From: Mesorhizobium sp.
Lineage (GTDB): Bacteria; Pseudomonadota; Alphaproteobacteria; Rhizobiales; Rhizobiaceae
Length of the DNA: 46,440 nucleotides
Direction of reading: 5' to 3'
Assembly (NCBI RefSeq): GCF_024509055.1
Contig: NZ_JANINM010000180.1
Location: forward strand, 1 to 46,440
Both the position numbers and the translations under genes were made by a program. A model generated the notes under the pieces. It saw nothing but the letters and a program-made list of their open reading frames with translations, was not told the origin of the DNA and made no database searches. Shown piece after piece: positions 33,407 to 41,828 of this stretch (the stretch's first letter is position 1; each line of letters begins with the position of its first letter).

Positions 33407-35497
33407 ATGGATACAAGCCGGAACATGACATCAAGCGCCGAGAACGGCGATTGGAAGCTCGGCGTCGATATTGGCGGGACTTTCATCGACTTCTTTGCGC
33501 TGGAGGCGAAGACCGGCCGCGTCGCGACGCTGAAAGTATTGACGACGCCGAATGATCCCGGCGCCGAACTGATGACAGGCATCGATCTTCTGGCGGAACG
33601 GGAAGGGCTTGAACCCGAACAGGTAAACCGCTTCGTGCACGGCACCACGGTCGGGATCAACACCATCATCCAGCGGAAGGGTGCGCGCCTCGCGCTCATT
33701 ACCAACGCCGGCTTCGAAGATGTCATTGAGCTTGCGCGCCTGCGGATGCCGGACATGTACTCCCTGTTCTGCCACCGCCCCGACCCGCTCATCTCGCGTG
33801 ATCTCGTATTCGGTGTTCGAGGACGGATGAGCCCCGACGGCAAGCAGGCGCTGGCGCCTGACCTCGGCACGGTTTCCTCGGTGGTCGAGGCCGCCTTGCG
33901 CCGCGGCGTGGAGGGCATCATTGTCTCCTTCCTTCATTCGTGGAGAAATCCGGCGCACGAAGACCTGGTCAAGGCGGAGATAGCCCGCCTCGGTCCTGGT
34001 CTTTTCGTCTTCACGTCGTCCGAGGTCTGGCCCGTGATCCGCGAGTACGAGCGGACCTCGACCGCGATTCTGAACGGCTATGTCCACCCGCGCGTCGCTA
34101 CATACCTTCGCGGCCTCGAGGAGCGGCTGGCGATGCGCAAGGTGCCGGCTCAGGCGATGCTTACCAAGTCAAATGGTGGCCTGATGAACGCTGCCGAGGG
34201 CCGGCAATCTTGCGTCAACATGCTTCTGTCGGGGACTGCATCGGGTGTTATCGGCGCTGGCTGGCTTGCCCGCCAGGCGGGCGAGAGTCGCATCCTCACA
34301 CTCGACATCGGTGGAACCTCGAGCGACTTCGCGCTCATCATCGATGGCGAGGCGCAATTCGGAACCGGCGAGCTTATCGGCGAATTCCCGCTCTACCTGC
34401 CGTCGATCTCGGTTAGTTCGATCGGCATTGGCGGCGGCTCCATAGCGACCGTCGACGACCAGGGTGTGCTGCGCGTCGGTCCGGAGTCGGCTGGCTCTCT
34501 GCCGGGGCCGGCGTGCTACGGCCGGGGCGGGGTGCTCCCGACCATAACCGATGCAATGGCGGTCTGCGGCTGGCTCGGCCATAGCCAGATGGCGTATGGC
34601 CAGCTCTCAATGGATGTTGGGCTCGCGCGTGCTGCCGTGGAGACGCTTGCAGTCCAACTCGGGCGCACTGTCGAAGGGATGGCGCAGGCCATACTCGACG
34701 TGGCGATTTCCGAACTGTTCGTGGAAGTTGAGAAGCTTTCCTCGCGGGCTGGGGTGGACTTGCGCGATTTCACCCTGATGCCGTTCGGAGGCGGGGGCCC
34801 GATGCTCGGCGCATTCCTTGCGCGGGAGATCGGCATGCGCAAGGTCATGGTGGTAAGCCGCCCCGGCGTGGTCTCCGCCCTCGGCGGTCTGGTCGCCGAC
34901 CTGCGCGGCGATTTCATCCGGACGGTCTTTGCGCCGCTTTCTGGAGATCAACTGTCCGGATTGGCAGAGACACTTTCGGTGCTTGCCGAGGAGGGCCGGG
35001 CATGGCTCTCCGCTCAGGGCCATCGGGGCGCGGTGGAGCTCAGGATCTCGGCGGACATGCGCTACGCCGGGCAAAGCTACGAGATCGAGGTGCCGCTTGA
35101 AGGAAGCTGGTTCGCGAAAGCGGATCCCAAGGCGATCGAGGCGGCGTTTCACGAGATGCATCAGAAGATCTACGCCTTTCACGATGCGTCCGGCACGATC
35201 GAGATCGTCAACCTTCGGCTGGCGGCCATCGGTGCTGGGCCGCGCCTAAATCTTCCCGCTGAGGAGCGGCATGCCCATGCCGCCGTTCCGTCACGCTTCG
35301 CCGATGTGCATCTGGACGGGAAGGTCGTGCGGACAGCCATTTTCGACCGAGCCGACCTCACTGCTGGCGCTTGGTTCTGCGGCCCGGCGATCGTTGCTCA
35401 GGAGGATACCACCTTCGCCGTTCCACCCACGACAGCCATAAGCGTCGATGCCCACAACAACCTCCAACTGACTTTCGGGGCTCAGCATCATGTTTGA
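33407..35497 (+). CDS. hyuA: Hydantoinase/oxoprolinase subunit A
   Basis: The 696-aa product is the ATP-binding subunit of the hydantoinase/5-oxoprolinase/acetone carboxylase family, which uses ATP to open lactam, hydantoin or imide rings. The N-terminal Hydant_A_N domain starts with LGVDIGGTFIDFF (phosphate loop, residues 21-25); a second actin-fold motif is LTLDIGGTSSDFALI near residue 300, followed by SIGIGGGSIA, GPACYGRGG and FGGGGPM. The start at 33407 has GGAAAGGG upstream. Substrates in the family include N-methylhydantoin, 5-oxoproline, 2-pyrrolidinone and caprolactam; none can be chosen from sequence. It overlaps hyuB by eight bases and follows the operator at 33314-33330. Confidence 0.92.
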   Translation: MDTSRNMTSSAENGDWKLGVDIGGTFIDFFALEAKTGRVATLKVLTTPNDPGAELMTGIDLLAEREGLEPEQVNRFVHGTTVGINTIIQRKGARLALITNAGFEDVIELARLRMPDMYSLFCHRPDPLISRDLVFGVRGRMSPDGKQALAPDLGTVSSVVEAALRRGVEGIIVSFLHSWRNPAHEDLVKAEIARLGPGLFVFTSSEVWPVIREYERTSTAILNGYVHPRVATYLRGLEERLAMRKVPAQAMLTKSNGGLMNAAEGRQSCVNMLLSGTASGVIGAGWLARQAGESRILTLDIGGTSSDFALIIDGEAQFGTGELIGEFPLYLPSISVSSIGIGGGSIATVDDQGVLRVGPESAGSLPGPACYGRGGVLPTITDAMAVCGWLGHSQMAYGQLSMDVGLARAAVETLAVQLGRTVEGMAQAILDVAISELFVEVEKLSSRAGVDLRDFTLMPFGGGGPMLGAFLAREIGMRKVMVVSRPGVVSALGGLVADLRGDFIRTVFAPLSGDQLSGLAETLSVLAEEGRAWLSAQGHRGAVELRISADMRYAGQSYEIEVPLEGSWFAKADPKAIEAAFHEMHQKIYAFHDASGTIEIVNLRLAAIGAGPRLNLPAEERHAHAAVPSRFADVHLDGKVVRTAIFDRADLTAGAWFCGPAIVAQEDTTFAVPPTTAISVDAHNNLQLTFGAQHHV

Positions 35498-37475
35498 TCG
35501 GATGTCACTGCAGGTTCTGGCGAACCATGCCCGGGCTGCCGCTGAAAACATGGCGCACACGCTTCATCGAACGGCGCATTCCGCCTTCGTGAAGGAGACG
35601 CAGGACTTCACCGTCATGCTGATGGACAGGACGGGGCAGACCTTCGCAGTTCCGATGGAACTTGGCGCGACTTGGTATCCGGGTCTCACATATGGCCGCG
35701 CCATCGCCATGGTCGATAACTATCGGCCCGGCGACATTGCCTTCACGAACGATCCTTATTCCGGCCACGTTGCCACGCACGCGCCCGACACACATCTGTG
35801 GAAGCCGGTCTTCGTCGAGGGCGAGATTGTCGCCTGGACAGGCGGGCACATCCACAACACCGACATGGGTGGGGCGGTGCCAGCCTCGCTATCCCGCGCG
35901 TTGACCGAAATCCATCAGGAGGGCATCCGCTTCCCGCCGATGAAACTCGTCAACGAAGGGGTCTTCGACGAACAGATACTTCGGATAATGGCGACCAATG
36001 TCCGCAAGCCCGATCTGAACGTCGGCGACATCAAGGCGTTGGTCGGAGCGCTGAACACTGGCGAGCGCAAGGTTCTCGCCATGGTCGAGAAGTTCGGCAA
36101 GCAAGGATTTGTGGACGGCGTGGCCGCGCTTCTCGACCACGCGGAGGCCCAGGCACGCGAAGTGCTGCGATCGATACCAGACGGCATCTACACCTTTGCC
36201 GACTATGCCGATGAGGACTCGGTAGAGGCGAATCCCTGTCGCCTCAAGCTGGCACTGACGATCAAGGGCGACGAGGCCATTCTCGATTTCAGCGGGTCCG
36301 ACCCGCAGCTCGCCAGCTCTCTCAACGTGCCTTCGGGCGGTGATCCGCGACACACGATGCTGCTCGTCGGTGTCTACTACATCCTCTACACGCTCAATCC
36401 GAAGATCCTTCTCAACACGGGGCTGACGCGGCCCTTCACCTGCATTGCGCCGGAAGGCACTGTGCTCAACCCAGTGGCCCCCGCGGCCGTAGGCATGCGT
36501 TCGCTTACCGTATCGAGACTCCGCTCCGTGATCTTCGGCGCTTTCTCCCTGGCTCTTCCGGAGCGACTGCCGGCCGCGCCAGCTGGCAACAACTGCATCG
36601 TGAACGTCATGACGCGGGACCACCGCAACGACAGGACGATCATTGCTGCCGTCAATCCCGTGGTGGGCGGCGGCGGCGGCATGCCTCATCGCGACGGCAC
36701 CAATGGTTCGGGTGCCGATGCCGCTTATCTCAAGAACACGCCGATCGAGATCACCGAAACCGAAACGCCTGTCGAGTTCGTCACATACGGACTGGCATGC
36801 AATAGCGGCGGCGCCGGCCGCTGGCGTGGTGGGCTGGCGACCGAAATGGCCTTCAAGGTCTTCGCACCCGACACGCGCATAACGGCACGCAATCGCGACA
36901 GGTCCTTCTTTCGCCCTTGGGGTGTGCTTGGCGGGAAGGCAGCGGGCCTTTCCGACATGGTCGTCAATCCTGGCACGCCGGAAGAACGTCGGCTGGGCAA
37001 TGTCGACACCGCCGTCCTTCAGCCGGGAGACGTCCTGGCAATCCGTTCCGCCGGCGGCGGTGGCCGTGGCGATCCGATGTTGCGTGAATCCTGGCGCGTC
37101 GGGCAGGACGTTTTGCGCGGGTACATTACACCTGACGTCGCCGAACGGGACTATGGTGTGGTCATGGTCGGCGAAAGCGTTGACGAGCAGGCGACGCTTT
37201 CGCTCAGGGCAGCTCGCGAGACTTCAGTCGGACACTTTGACTTCGGGCCGGAGCGGACGGGTTACGAGGCCCGGTGGAGCGACGATGCCTACGACACCCT
37301 GACCAGCATCCTGACGGATCTTCCCATCCATTGGCGCTTCTTTGCGAAGACGGAAATTTTCCGTCGCATGGCCGGCAGGCGCGGCAGCGACGGAGTGCTC
37401 GCCGCCTTCCGGGAGGTTTGCGCTCGTTTCCCGGAATTGCCTGTTCCCACCGCGACCAGGGAGGCCGCGGAGTGA
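35490..37475 (+). CDS. hyuB: Hydantoinase/oxoprolinase subunit B
   Basis: The 661-aa product is the partner HyuB subunit. It starts with VLANHARAAAENMAHTLHRT and has FTNDPYSGHVATHAPD, GHIHNTDMGG (metal-binding His/Asp region), FDFSG-type ILDFSGSDPQ, PSGGDPRHT and a C-terminal SAGGGGRGDP, all typical. HyuA and HyuB act as one ATP-dependent amidohydrolase complex. Its ATG lies inside the end of hyuA (8-base overlap), and its stop overlaps the GTG of the [2Fe-2S] gene, so ring opening and oxidation are made as one set. Length is slightly above the common range for bacterial HyuB because of a C-terminal tail of about 100 residues with no motif that I recognise. Confidence 0.92.
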   Translation: MFDRMSLQVLANHARAAAENMAHTLHRTAHSAFVKETQDFTVMLMDRTGQTFAVPMELGATWYPGLTYGRAIAMVDNYRPGDIAFTNDPYSGHVATHAPDTHLWKPVFVEGEIVAWTGGHIHNTDMGGAVPASLSRALTEIHQEGIRFPPMKLVNEGVFDEQILRIMATNVRKPDLNVGDIKALVGALNTGERKVLAMVEKFGKQGFVDGVAALLDHAEAQAREVLRSIPDGIYTFADYADEDSVEANPCRLKLALTIKGDEAILDFSGSDPQLASSLNVPSGGDPRHTMLLVGVYYILYTLNPKILLNTGLTRPFTCIAPEGTVLNPVAPAAVGMRSLTVSRLRSVIFGAFSLALPERLPAAPAGNNCIVNVMTRDHRNDRTIIAAVNPVVGGGGGMPHRDGTNGSGADAAYLKNTPIEITETETPVEFVTYGLACNSGGAGRWRGGLATEMAFKVFAPDTRITARNRDRSFFRPWGVLGGKAAGLSDMVVNPGTPEERRLGNVDTAVLQPGDVLAIRSAGGGGRGDPMLRESWRVGQDVLRGYITPDVAERDYGVVMVGESVDEQATLSLRAARETSVGHFDFGPERTGYEARWSDDAYDTLTSILTDLPIHWRFFAKTEIFRRMAGRRGSDGVLAAFREVCARFPELPVPTATREAAE

Positions 37476-37777
37476 CGCAGCAGCAGGGCCGCATTGTCCG
37501 CTTGAAGGAACTCGATCGAAACCCGGTGCACTTCTTCCTCGATGGAAAGGGCTTTTCGGCGCTGGAAGGAGATACGGTCCTGACTGCCGTCTTAACGGCG
37601 GCGCCGTGGCTCCGGCTCTCGGACTTTGGACCGGAGCATCGCGCCGGATTCTGCCTTATGGGCGCTTGCCAGGATTGCTGGATTTGGACGGAAGGCGGCG
37701 AGCGGCTGCAGGCCTGCTCGACCACTGTTGGTGAGCACATGCGCCTGATCAGCGCCATTCCGGAAAGCTGGCCATGA
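37472..37777 (+). CDS. Small [2Fe-2S] protein, HcnA / opine-oxidase small-subunit type
   Basis: The 101-aa product has a ferredoxin-like Fer2_4 pattern: C61-x4-C66-x2-C69 in GFCLMGACQDCWIW and a fourth ligand C82 in RLQACST. The N-terminus HFFLDGKGFSALEGDTVLTAVL is standard. Such proteins are the small subunit of hydrogen cyanide synthase, octopine/nopaline oxidase and hydroxyproline dehydrogenase, passing electrons from the flavin to the membrane chain. It starts at a GTG overlapping the hyuB stop (GTGA) and ends overlapping the next ATG (ATGA). This position between hyuB and the flavoprotein is unusual and shows that the two activities are coupled. Confidence 0.92.
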   Translation: MTQQQGRIVRLKELDRNPVHFFLDGKGFSALEGDTVLTAVLTAAPWLRLSDFGPEHRAGFCLMGACQDCWIWTEGGERLQACSTTVGEHMRLISAIPESWP

Positions 37778-39132
37778 GCGCGCAGATCGTCGTCATCGGT
37801 GCGGGGCCCGCCGGCATCAGGGCGGCCGAATGTCTCGTCAAGGCCGGGATAAGGCCGATCGTGATCGACGAAGGCGCCCGAGCAGGCGGGCAGATCTATC
37901 GCCGCCCTCCGGACGGATTCAGGCGCTCCGCCAGGATGCTGTACGGTTCCGAGGCCGCAAAGGCGAGGGGTCTGCATACTCTCTTCGACGCAATGGTCGA
38001 ACACGATCAGGTCTCGCATATCGAGCGCGCCTCCGTCATCGCGATTGCGGGCAGCGAAGTGCATGTGCTGCGCGGTGGCGAGGTTGAAAGGATCGGCTTC
38101 CAGAGGCTTGTCATCGCAACGGGTGCGACGGACCGCGTCGTCCCGATTCCTGGGTGGGAGTGTGGCGGCGTCTATACCTTGGGGGCAGCGCAGATTGCGC
38201 TCAAAGCTCAAGGCGTCGCGCTTGGCAAATCGATCGTGCTGCTGGGGTCCGGTCCGCTTCTGACACTTGTCGCCACGCAGCTTCGCACAGCGGGTGCCAA
38301 CGTGGTTGCGGTCCTGGATACGTCTTCGTTGAACCAACAGCTGGGTGGCATTGTTGACATGGCATCGCGCCCAGCGGTCCTTCTGCGTGGTCTCGCCATG
38401 CGGCTGCGACTGGGCAATGTTTATGCCGCGGGCGTGGCGATCGATCGGATTGAAGCCAGCGTCGATGGTCCTGTTGCGGTTCATTGGCGAACGGGGGCGG
38501 GCAAGGCTCAGGTGACTTCCTGCGACACGGTCTGTGTCGGCTGGCACCTGAGGTCTGAAACGCATCTCGCGGACTTGGCCCAGGTGAGGTTCGCGTACGA
38601 CGACCTGTGGCGCCAATGGCTTCCCGTCGCGGATGCGATGGGGCGGGCGGCGCCGAACATCTATCTCGCCGGCGACAGCCTTCGTCCCCTCGGCGCGGAC
38701 GCTGCCGAACTGACGGGACGTCTCGCGGCATATGCGTGCTTGACCGACATGGGGCTGCAGGTGGCCCACCATGCGAGCGACCTTCGCACGCTTCGCCGGC
38801 TGCAGCGTTTCGCCAGGGGCGTCGCAAAGGCCTTTCCCTGGCCAGATCAGCATGTCAAAGCGCTTCCCCCCGATACCATTCTGTGTCGCTGCGAGAATGT
38901 CAGCATTTCCTCAGCCAAGGCTGCCGCTGAACTGGGGGGCGCGGAGGTCAACCGGATCAAGTCCCTGGCGCGCGTCGGCATGGGGCGATGCCAAGGGCGA
39001 TACTGCCAGCTGGCGGAAGCCGAATTGGCGGCCATGTGGCAAGGCCGGCCCACATCCGATGTGGGCAGGCTGCGCCAGCAGGCGCCCGTGCGGCCAACGC
39101 AGGTCTCGGCCTGGCTGTCCGGAAAGCCCTGA
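37774..39132 (+). CDS. HcnB / opine-oxidase A-like FAD/NAD(P) oxidoreductase with [2Fe-2S] C-terminus
   Basis: The 452-aa product has two dinucleotide folds, VVIGAGPAGIRAAECL (6-21) and IVLLGSGPLLTLVATQL (154-170), and a BFD-like C-terminal iron-sulfur domain with C371-x-C373 and C406-x4-C411 (CRCENVS ... GMGRCQGRYC). This matches the large subunit of HcnABC, OoxAB/NoxAB and related amino-acid dehydrogenases. With the small [2Fe-2S] subunit encoded before it, it needs a DAO-type catalytic subunit; the divergent gene at 31202-32317 is the best candidate by regulon. It overlaps its partner by four bases. A 125-base gap follows before the aldehyde dehydrogenase. Confidence 0.92.
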   Translation: MSAQIVVIGAGPAGIRAAECLVKAGIRPIVIDEGARAGGQIYRRPPDGFRRSARMLYGSEAAKARGLHTLFDAMVEHDQVSHIERASVIAIAGSEVHVLRGGEVERIGFQRLVIATGATDRVVPIPGWECGGVYTLGAAQIALKAQGVALGKSIVLLGSGPLLTLVATQLRTAGANVVAVLDTSSLNQQLGGIVDMASRPAVLLRGLAMRLRLGNVYAAGVAIDRIEASVDGPVAVHWRTGAGKAQVTSCDTVCVGWHLRSETHLADLAQVRFAYDDLWRQWLPVADAMGRAAPNIYLAGDSLRPLGADAAELTGRLAAYACLTDMGLQVAHHASDLRTLRRLQRFARGVAKAFPWPDQHVKALPPDTILCRCENVSISSAKAAAELGGAEVNRIKSLARVGMGRCQGRYCQLAEAELAAMWQGRPTSDVGRLRQQAPVRPTQVSAWLSGKP

Positions 39133-39257
39133 CCAGCGGAATAATCCACCTGCGGTTGACCCCGCTACAGCCGAAAATGCCGTCACCGGACAATCGTTGG
39201 CAGCATAATCCGCTGAGCCGGAATTACCGTCGGCCTTGATAATCTCTGGAGTCCACC

Positions 39258-40721
39258 ATGTCCCTGACTTTCGATCCGCGGTCGATCAAGCTGCCCATCG
39301 GTCACTTCATCGGTGGCGAGTATGTTGCCGGAACCGCTGCGATGACGGTCAAGGCGCCGTCGGACGGCCGACCGATTGCCGAAATCCCTCTGGCTGATGC
39401 CTCGGTCGTGGACAGGGCCGTTGAAACCGCAAAAGCCGCGCTTGTCTCTTCTGGATGGAACAGGCAGCGTCCACGAGAAAGGTTGCGGGCACTCTGCGCC
39501 TGGGCGGACTTGATCGAGAAGGAGGCTGAGTACCTTGCTCGTATCGAGGCTGTTTCCTCCTCTCGCTTGATTGGCGAAGCCCTGGCCGGAGACGTCATGG
39601 TCGCGGCGGAGCAAATCCGCTTCTTCGCGGAATTCGCAGACAAGGAATGCGATGATCTTGTACCGACTGCGGACAGCCAGTTCGGCTTCATTGCCTCCGA
39701 GCCCTATGGTGTCGTCGGCGCGATCACTGCATGGAATGTACCTGTCGCGCTGGCAGCCTGGAAGTTGGCGCCAGCGCTCGCGGCTGGCAATGCCGTAGTC
39801 CTTAAGCCGTCGGAGATGACACCCTTCTCCACGCTCTACATGGCTGAGCTCGCGGTTCGCGCCGGCATGCCCGCAGGCCTCATCAACGTGGTGGTCGGTG
39901 ATGGTCCGCAGACGGGCGCTGCGATCGTCGCGCACGCCGATGTCGCCAAGGTCTCGTTCACAGGTTCGACGCGAGCGGGCGTTGCAATCATGGAGAACGC
40001 GGCACGGAGCGGGATCAAGCCAGTCACGCTCGAACTCGGCGGAAAGTCTCCGCAAGTCGTCTTCGCGGATGCCGACCTCGATCTGGCCGCGCGTTGCATC
40101 ACCCGCACCATCCTTGCCAACGCCGGACAGGGTTGCGTCGCGGGCTCGCGCGTGATTGTCGACCGTCCTGTCGCCGCAGGCCTGGCAGAACGTATCGTGG
40201 AACTTATGAAGCAGGTGACGCCGGGTCCGACCTGGGACGAAACGACCACCTTCTCCCCGATCATCTCGGAGCCGCAGCTTTCCCGCATCGACTCCATCGT
40301 CACCGCGGCACGCAACATGGGAGCCGAAGTCGTTTGCGGCGGGGCCCGGATCGAGCGTGAAGGCAGCTTCTACCAGCCGACGGTTCTGGCCGCAGTCACT
40401 GACTCCTCGCCGGCGGTTGCCGAGGAGATTTTCGGGCCAGTCCTCACCATCCAGTCCTTCGACGGCGAAGAAGAGGCCACCCAACTCGCAAGGCATAAGA
40501 CTTACGGGCTGTCGGCCGGACTGTTCACGAAGGACCTTTCGCGCGCCATGCGCATGGTTCGAATGCTTGAAGCGGGAACGGTGTGGGTCAACCGTTACGG
40601 GCGTTCGCGCGATCACATCCTGCCGACGGGGGGCTGGAAGTCGTCCGGCCTCGGCAAGGATCTGGGGCGGGAAGCCTATCATGCGAACCGCCGCACCAAG
40701 TCGGTGCTCATCGACCTCTAG
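39258..40721 (+). CDS. NAD(P)-dependent aldehyde dehydrogenase
   Basis: The 487-aa product is a full-length ALDH: N160 in ITAWNVP, E259 in TLELGGKSPQ and nucleophile C293 in AGQGCVAGSR. The first residue before Asn is Trp and the typical PWN is here AWN, as in betaine-aldehyde and gamma-aminobutyraldehyde-like groups; the exact group is open. The start at 39258 has CTGGAG upstream. It follows the HyuAB/HcnAB set on the same strand and would oxidise an aldehyde made by deamination. Confidence 0.9.
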   Translation: MSLTFDPRSIKLPIGHFIGGEYVAGTAAMTVKAPSDGRPIAEIPLADASVVDRAVETAKAALVSSGWNRQRPRERLRALCAWADLIEKEAEYLARIEAVSSSRLIGEALAGDVMVAAEQIRFFAEFADKECDDLVPTADSQFGFIASEPYGVVGAITAWNVPVALAAWKLAPALAAGNAVVLKPSEMTPFSTLYMAELAVRAGMPAGLINVVVGDGPQTGAAIVAHADVAKVSFTGSTRAGVAIMENAARSGIKPVTLELGGKSPQVVFADADLDLAARCITRTILANAGQGCVAGSRVIVDRPVAAGLAERIVELMKQVTPGPTWDETTTFSPIISEPQLSRIDSIVTAARNMGAEVVCGGARIEREGSFYQPTVLAAVTDSSPAVAEEIFGPVLTIQSFDGEEEATQLARHKTYGLSAGLFTKDLSRAMRMVRMLEAGTVWVNRYGRSRDHILPTGGWKSSGLGKDLGREAYHANRRTKSVLIDL

Positions 40722-40780
40722 GCAGCACGGATCCGTGCCTGCCGAACGTCGCGCTCTATCGGTACCGAACAGGAGCTGTC

Positions 40781-41827
40781 ATGCCCCGCTACTCTATTGC
40801 GCTTATTCCCGGAGACGGAATTGGCATCGATGTCGTCGATGCGGCGATGGCAGTCTTGAACGATGCCGCCATCAGGTTCGGCTTCTCACTCGAGACGACA
40901 CGTTTCGAGTGGTCATGTGATTACTACCTGCAGACCGGACAGATGATGCCGGCAGACGGCATTGAAACACTGCGTTCGTTCGATGGCATCTTCCTCGGTG
41001 CCGTCGGCTGGCCTGCAAAGGTTCCGGACTCTGTGTCGCTGCATGGTTTGCTGCTGCCGATCCGCAAGGCGTTCAAGCAGTACGCCAACATCCGTCCACA
41101 TCGGCTCCTGCCCGGCGTCCGCGGTCCGTTGCGCAGCGAGAAATTTGACATCCTCTGCATCCGGGAGAACACGGAGGGCGAGTATGCAGGAGCAGGGGGG
41201 CGTGTGCACCAAGGCACAGCGGACGAAGTCGCCGTCGAGACAGCGATCTTCACACGCGCGGGGGTCGAGAGGATCATCCGGTTTGCCTTCGAACAAGCGC
41301 GCTCGAGAAGATGTCATCTCACCTCGGTGACCAAGTCGAATGCGCAGAAATTCTCGATGGTCTTCTGGGACGAGGTGACGCGTGAGGTGGCGCGCGATTT
41401 TCCCGACGTGACCGTCCAACTGATACACATCGACGCGATGGCAGCCAAAATGGTTCTGGCGCCTGAAAGCCTCGACGTTGTCGTGGCATCCAACCTTTTC
41501 GGTGACATCCTGACGGATCTCGGCGCGGCGCTGCAGGGTGGGTTGGGCTTCGCGGCCTCCGCGAACATCTGCCCCGACCGGAGCGCTCCGTCGATGTTCG
41601 AGCCCGTTCATGGGTCGGCCCCAGACATCGCAGGAAAGGGAATAGCAAATCCGATCGCGGCCATCTGGTCAGGGGCGATGATGCTCGATCACCTGGGGGA
41701 GAAAGACGCCGCCGCCGCAGTCCTGTCTGCCGTAGCGGCGAGCACAGCCAATGGCATCGGCTGCACGCCCGGCACCCACACCACAGCCCAGATCGCTGCA
41801 GCGGTCGTTGCAGCGTTGGAGACCTGA
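40781..41827 (+). CDS. Tartrate/D-malate/isopropylmalate dehydrogenase-family enzyme
   Basis: The 348-aa product is an NAD-dependent beta-decarboxylating dehydrogenase: PGDGIGIDVVDAAM at the start, CIRENTEGEYAGAGG (the YxGxxG substrate loop), SVTKSNAQKFSM with the catalytic Lys, and the metal-binding NLFGDILTDLGAALQGGLGF stretch. Members act on tartrate, D-malate or 3-isopropylmalate; the sequence is nearest in feel to TtuC/DmlA-type enzymes, not to leucine-pathway LeuB, but this is judgement. It starts 59 bases after the aldehyde dehydrogenase and ends one base before the next gene, so it belongs to the operon. Confidence 0.87.
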   Translation: MPRYSIALIPGDGIGIDVVDAAMAVLNDAAIRFGFSLETTRFEWSCDYYLQTGQMMPADGIETLRSFDGIFLGAVGWPAKVPDSVSLHGLLLPIRKAFKQYANIRPHRLLPGVRGPLRSEKFDILCIRENTEGEYAGAGGRVHQGTADEVAVETAIFTRAGVERIIRFAFEQARSRRCHLTSVTKSNAQKFSMVFWDEVTREVARDFPDVTVQLIHIDAMAAKMVLAPESLDVVVASNLFGDILTDLGAALQGGLGFAASANICPDRSAPSMFEPVHGSAPDIAGKGIANPIAAIWSGAMMLDHLGEKDAAAAVLSAVAASTANGIGCTPGTHTTAQIAAAVVAALET

Positions 41828-41828
41828 C

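Noticed and set aside
33407..37475. HyuAB as acetone carboxylase
   Set aside because: Acetone carboxylase needs a third small gamma subunit next to the other two; the small gene here is a [2Fe-2S] protein with four cysteines instead. Hydantoinase/oxoprolinase fits better.
37204..38853. A 549-codon minus-strand frame opposite hyuB, the [2Fe-2S] gene and the HcnB-like gene
   Set aside because: It spans three well-supported plus-strand genes and shows no conserved motif; it results from codon bias at high G+C.
37472..39132. Hydrogen cyanide synthase HcnAB
   Set aside because: No hcnC gene follows in the usual hcnABC order, and the setting is amide and amine breakdown. The same protein types form opine and hydroxyproline dehydrogenases.
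39183..40682. A 499-codon minus-strand frame opposite the aldehyde dehydrogenase
   Set aside because: It is the reverse of a gene with all ALDH catalytic residues; no ribosome site or protein-like sequence.
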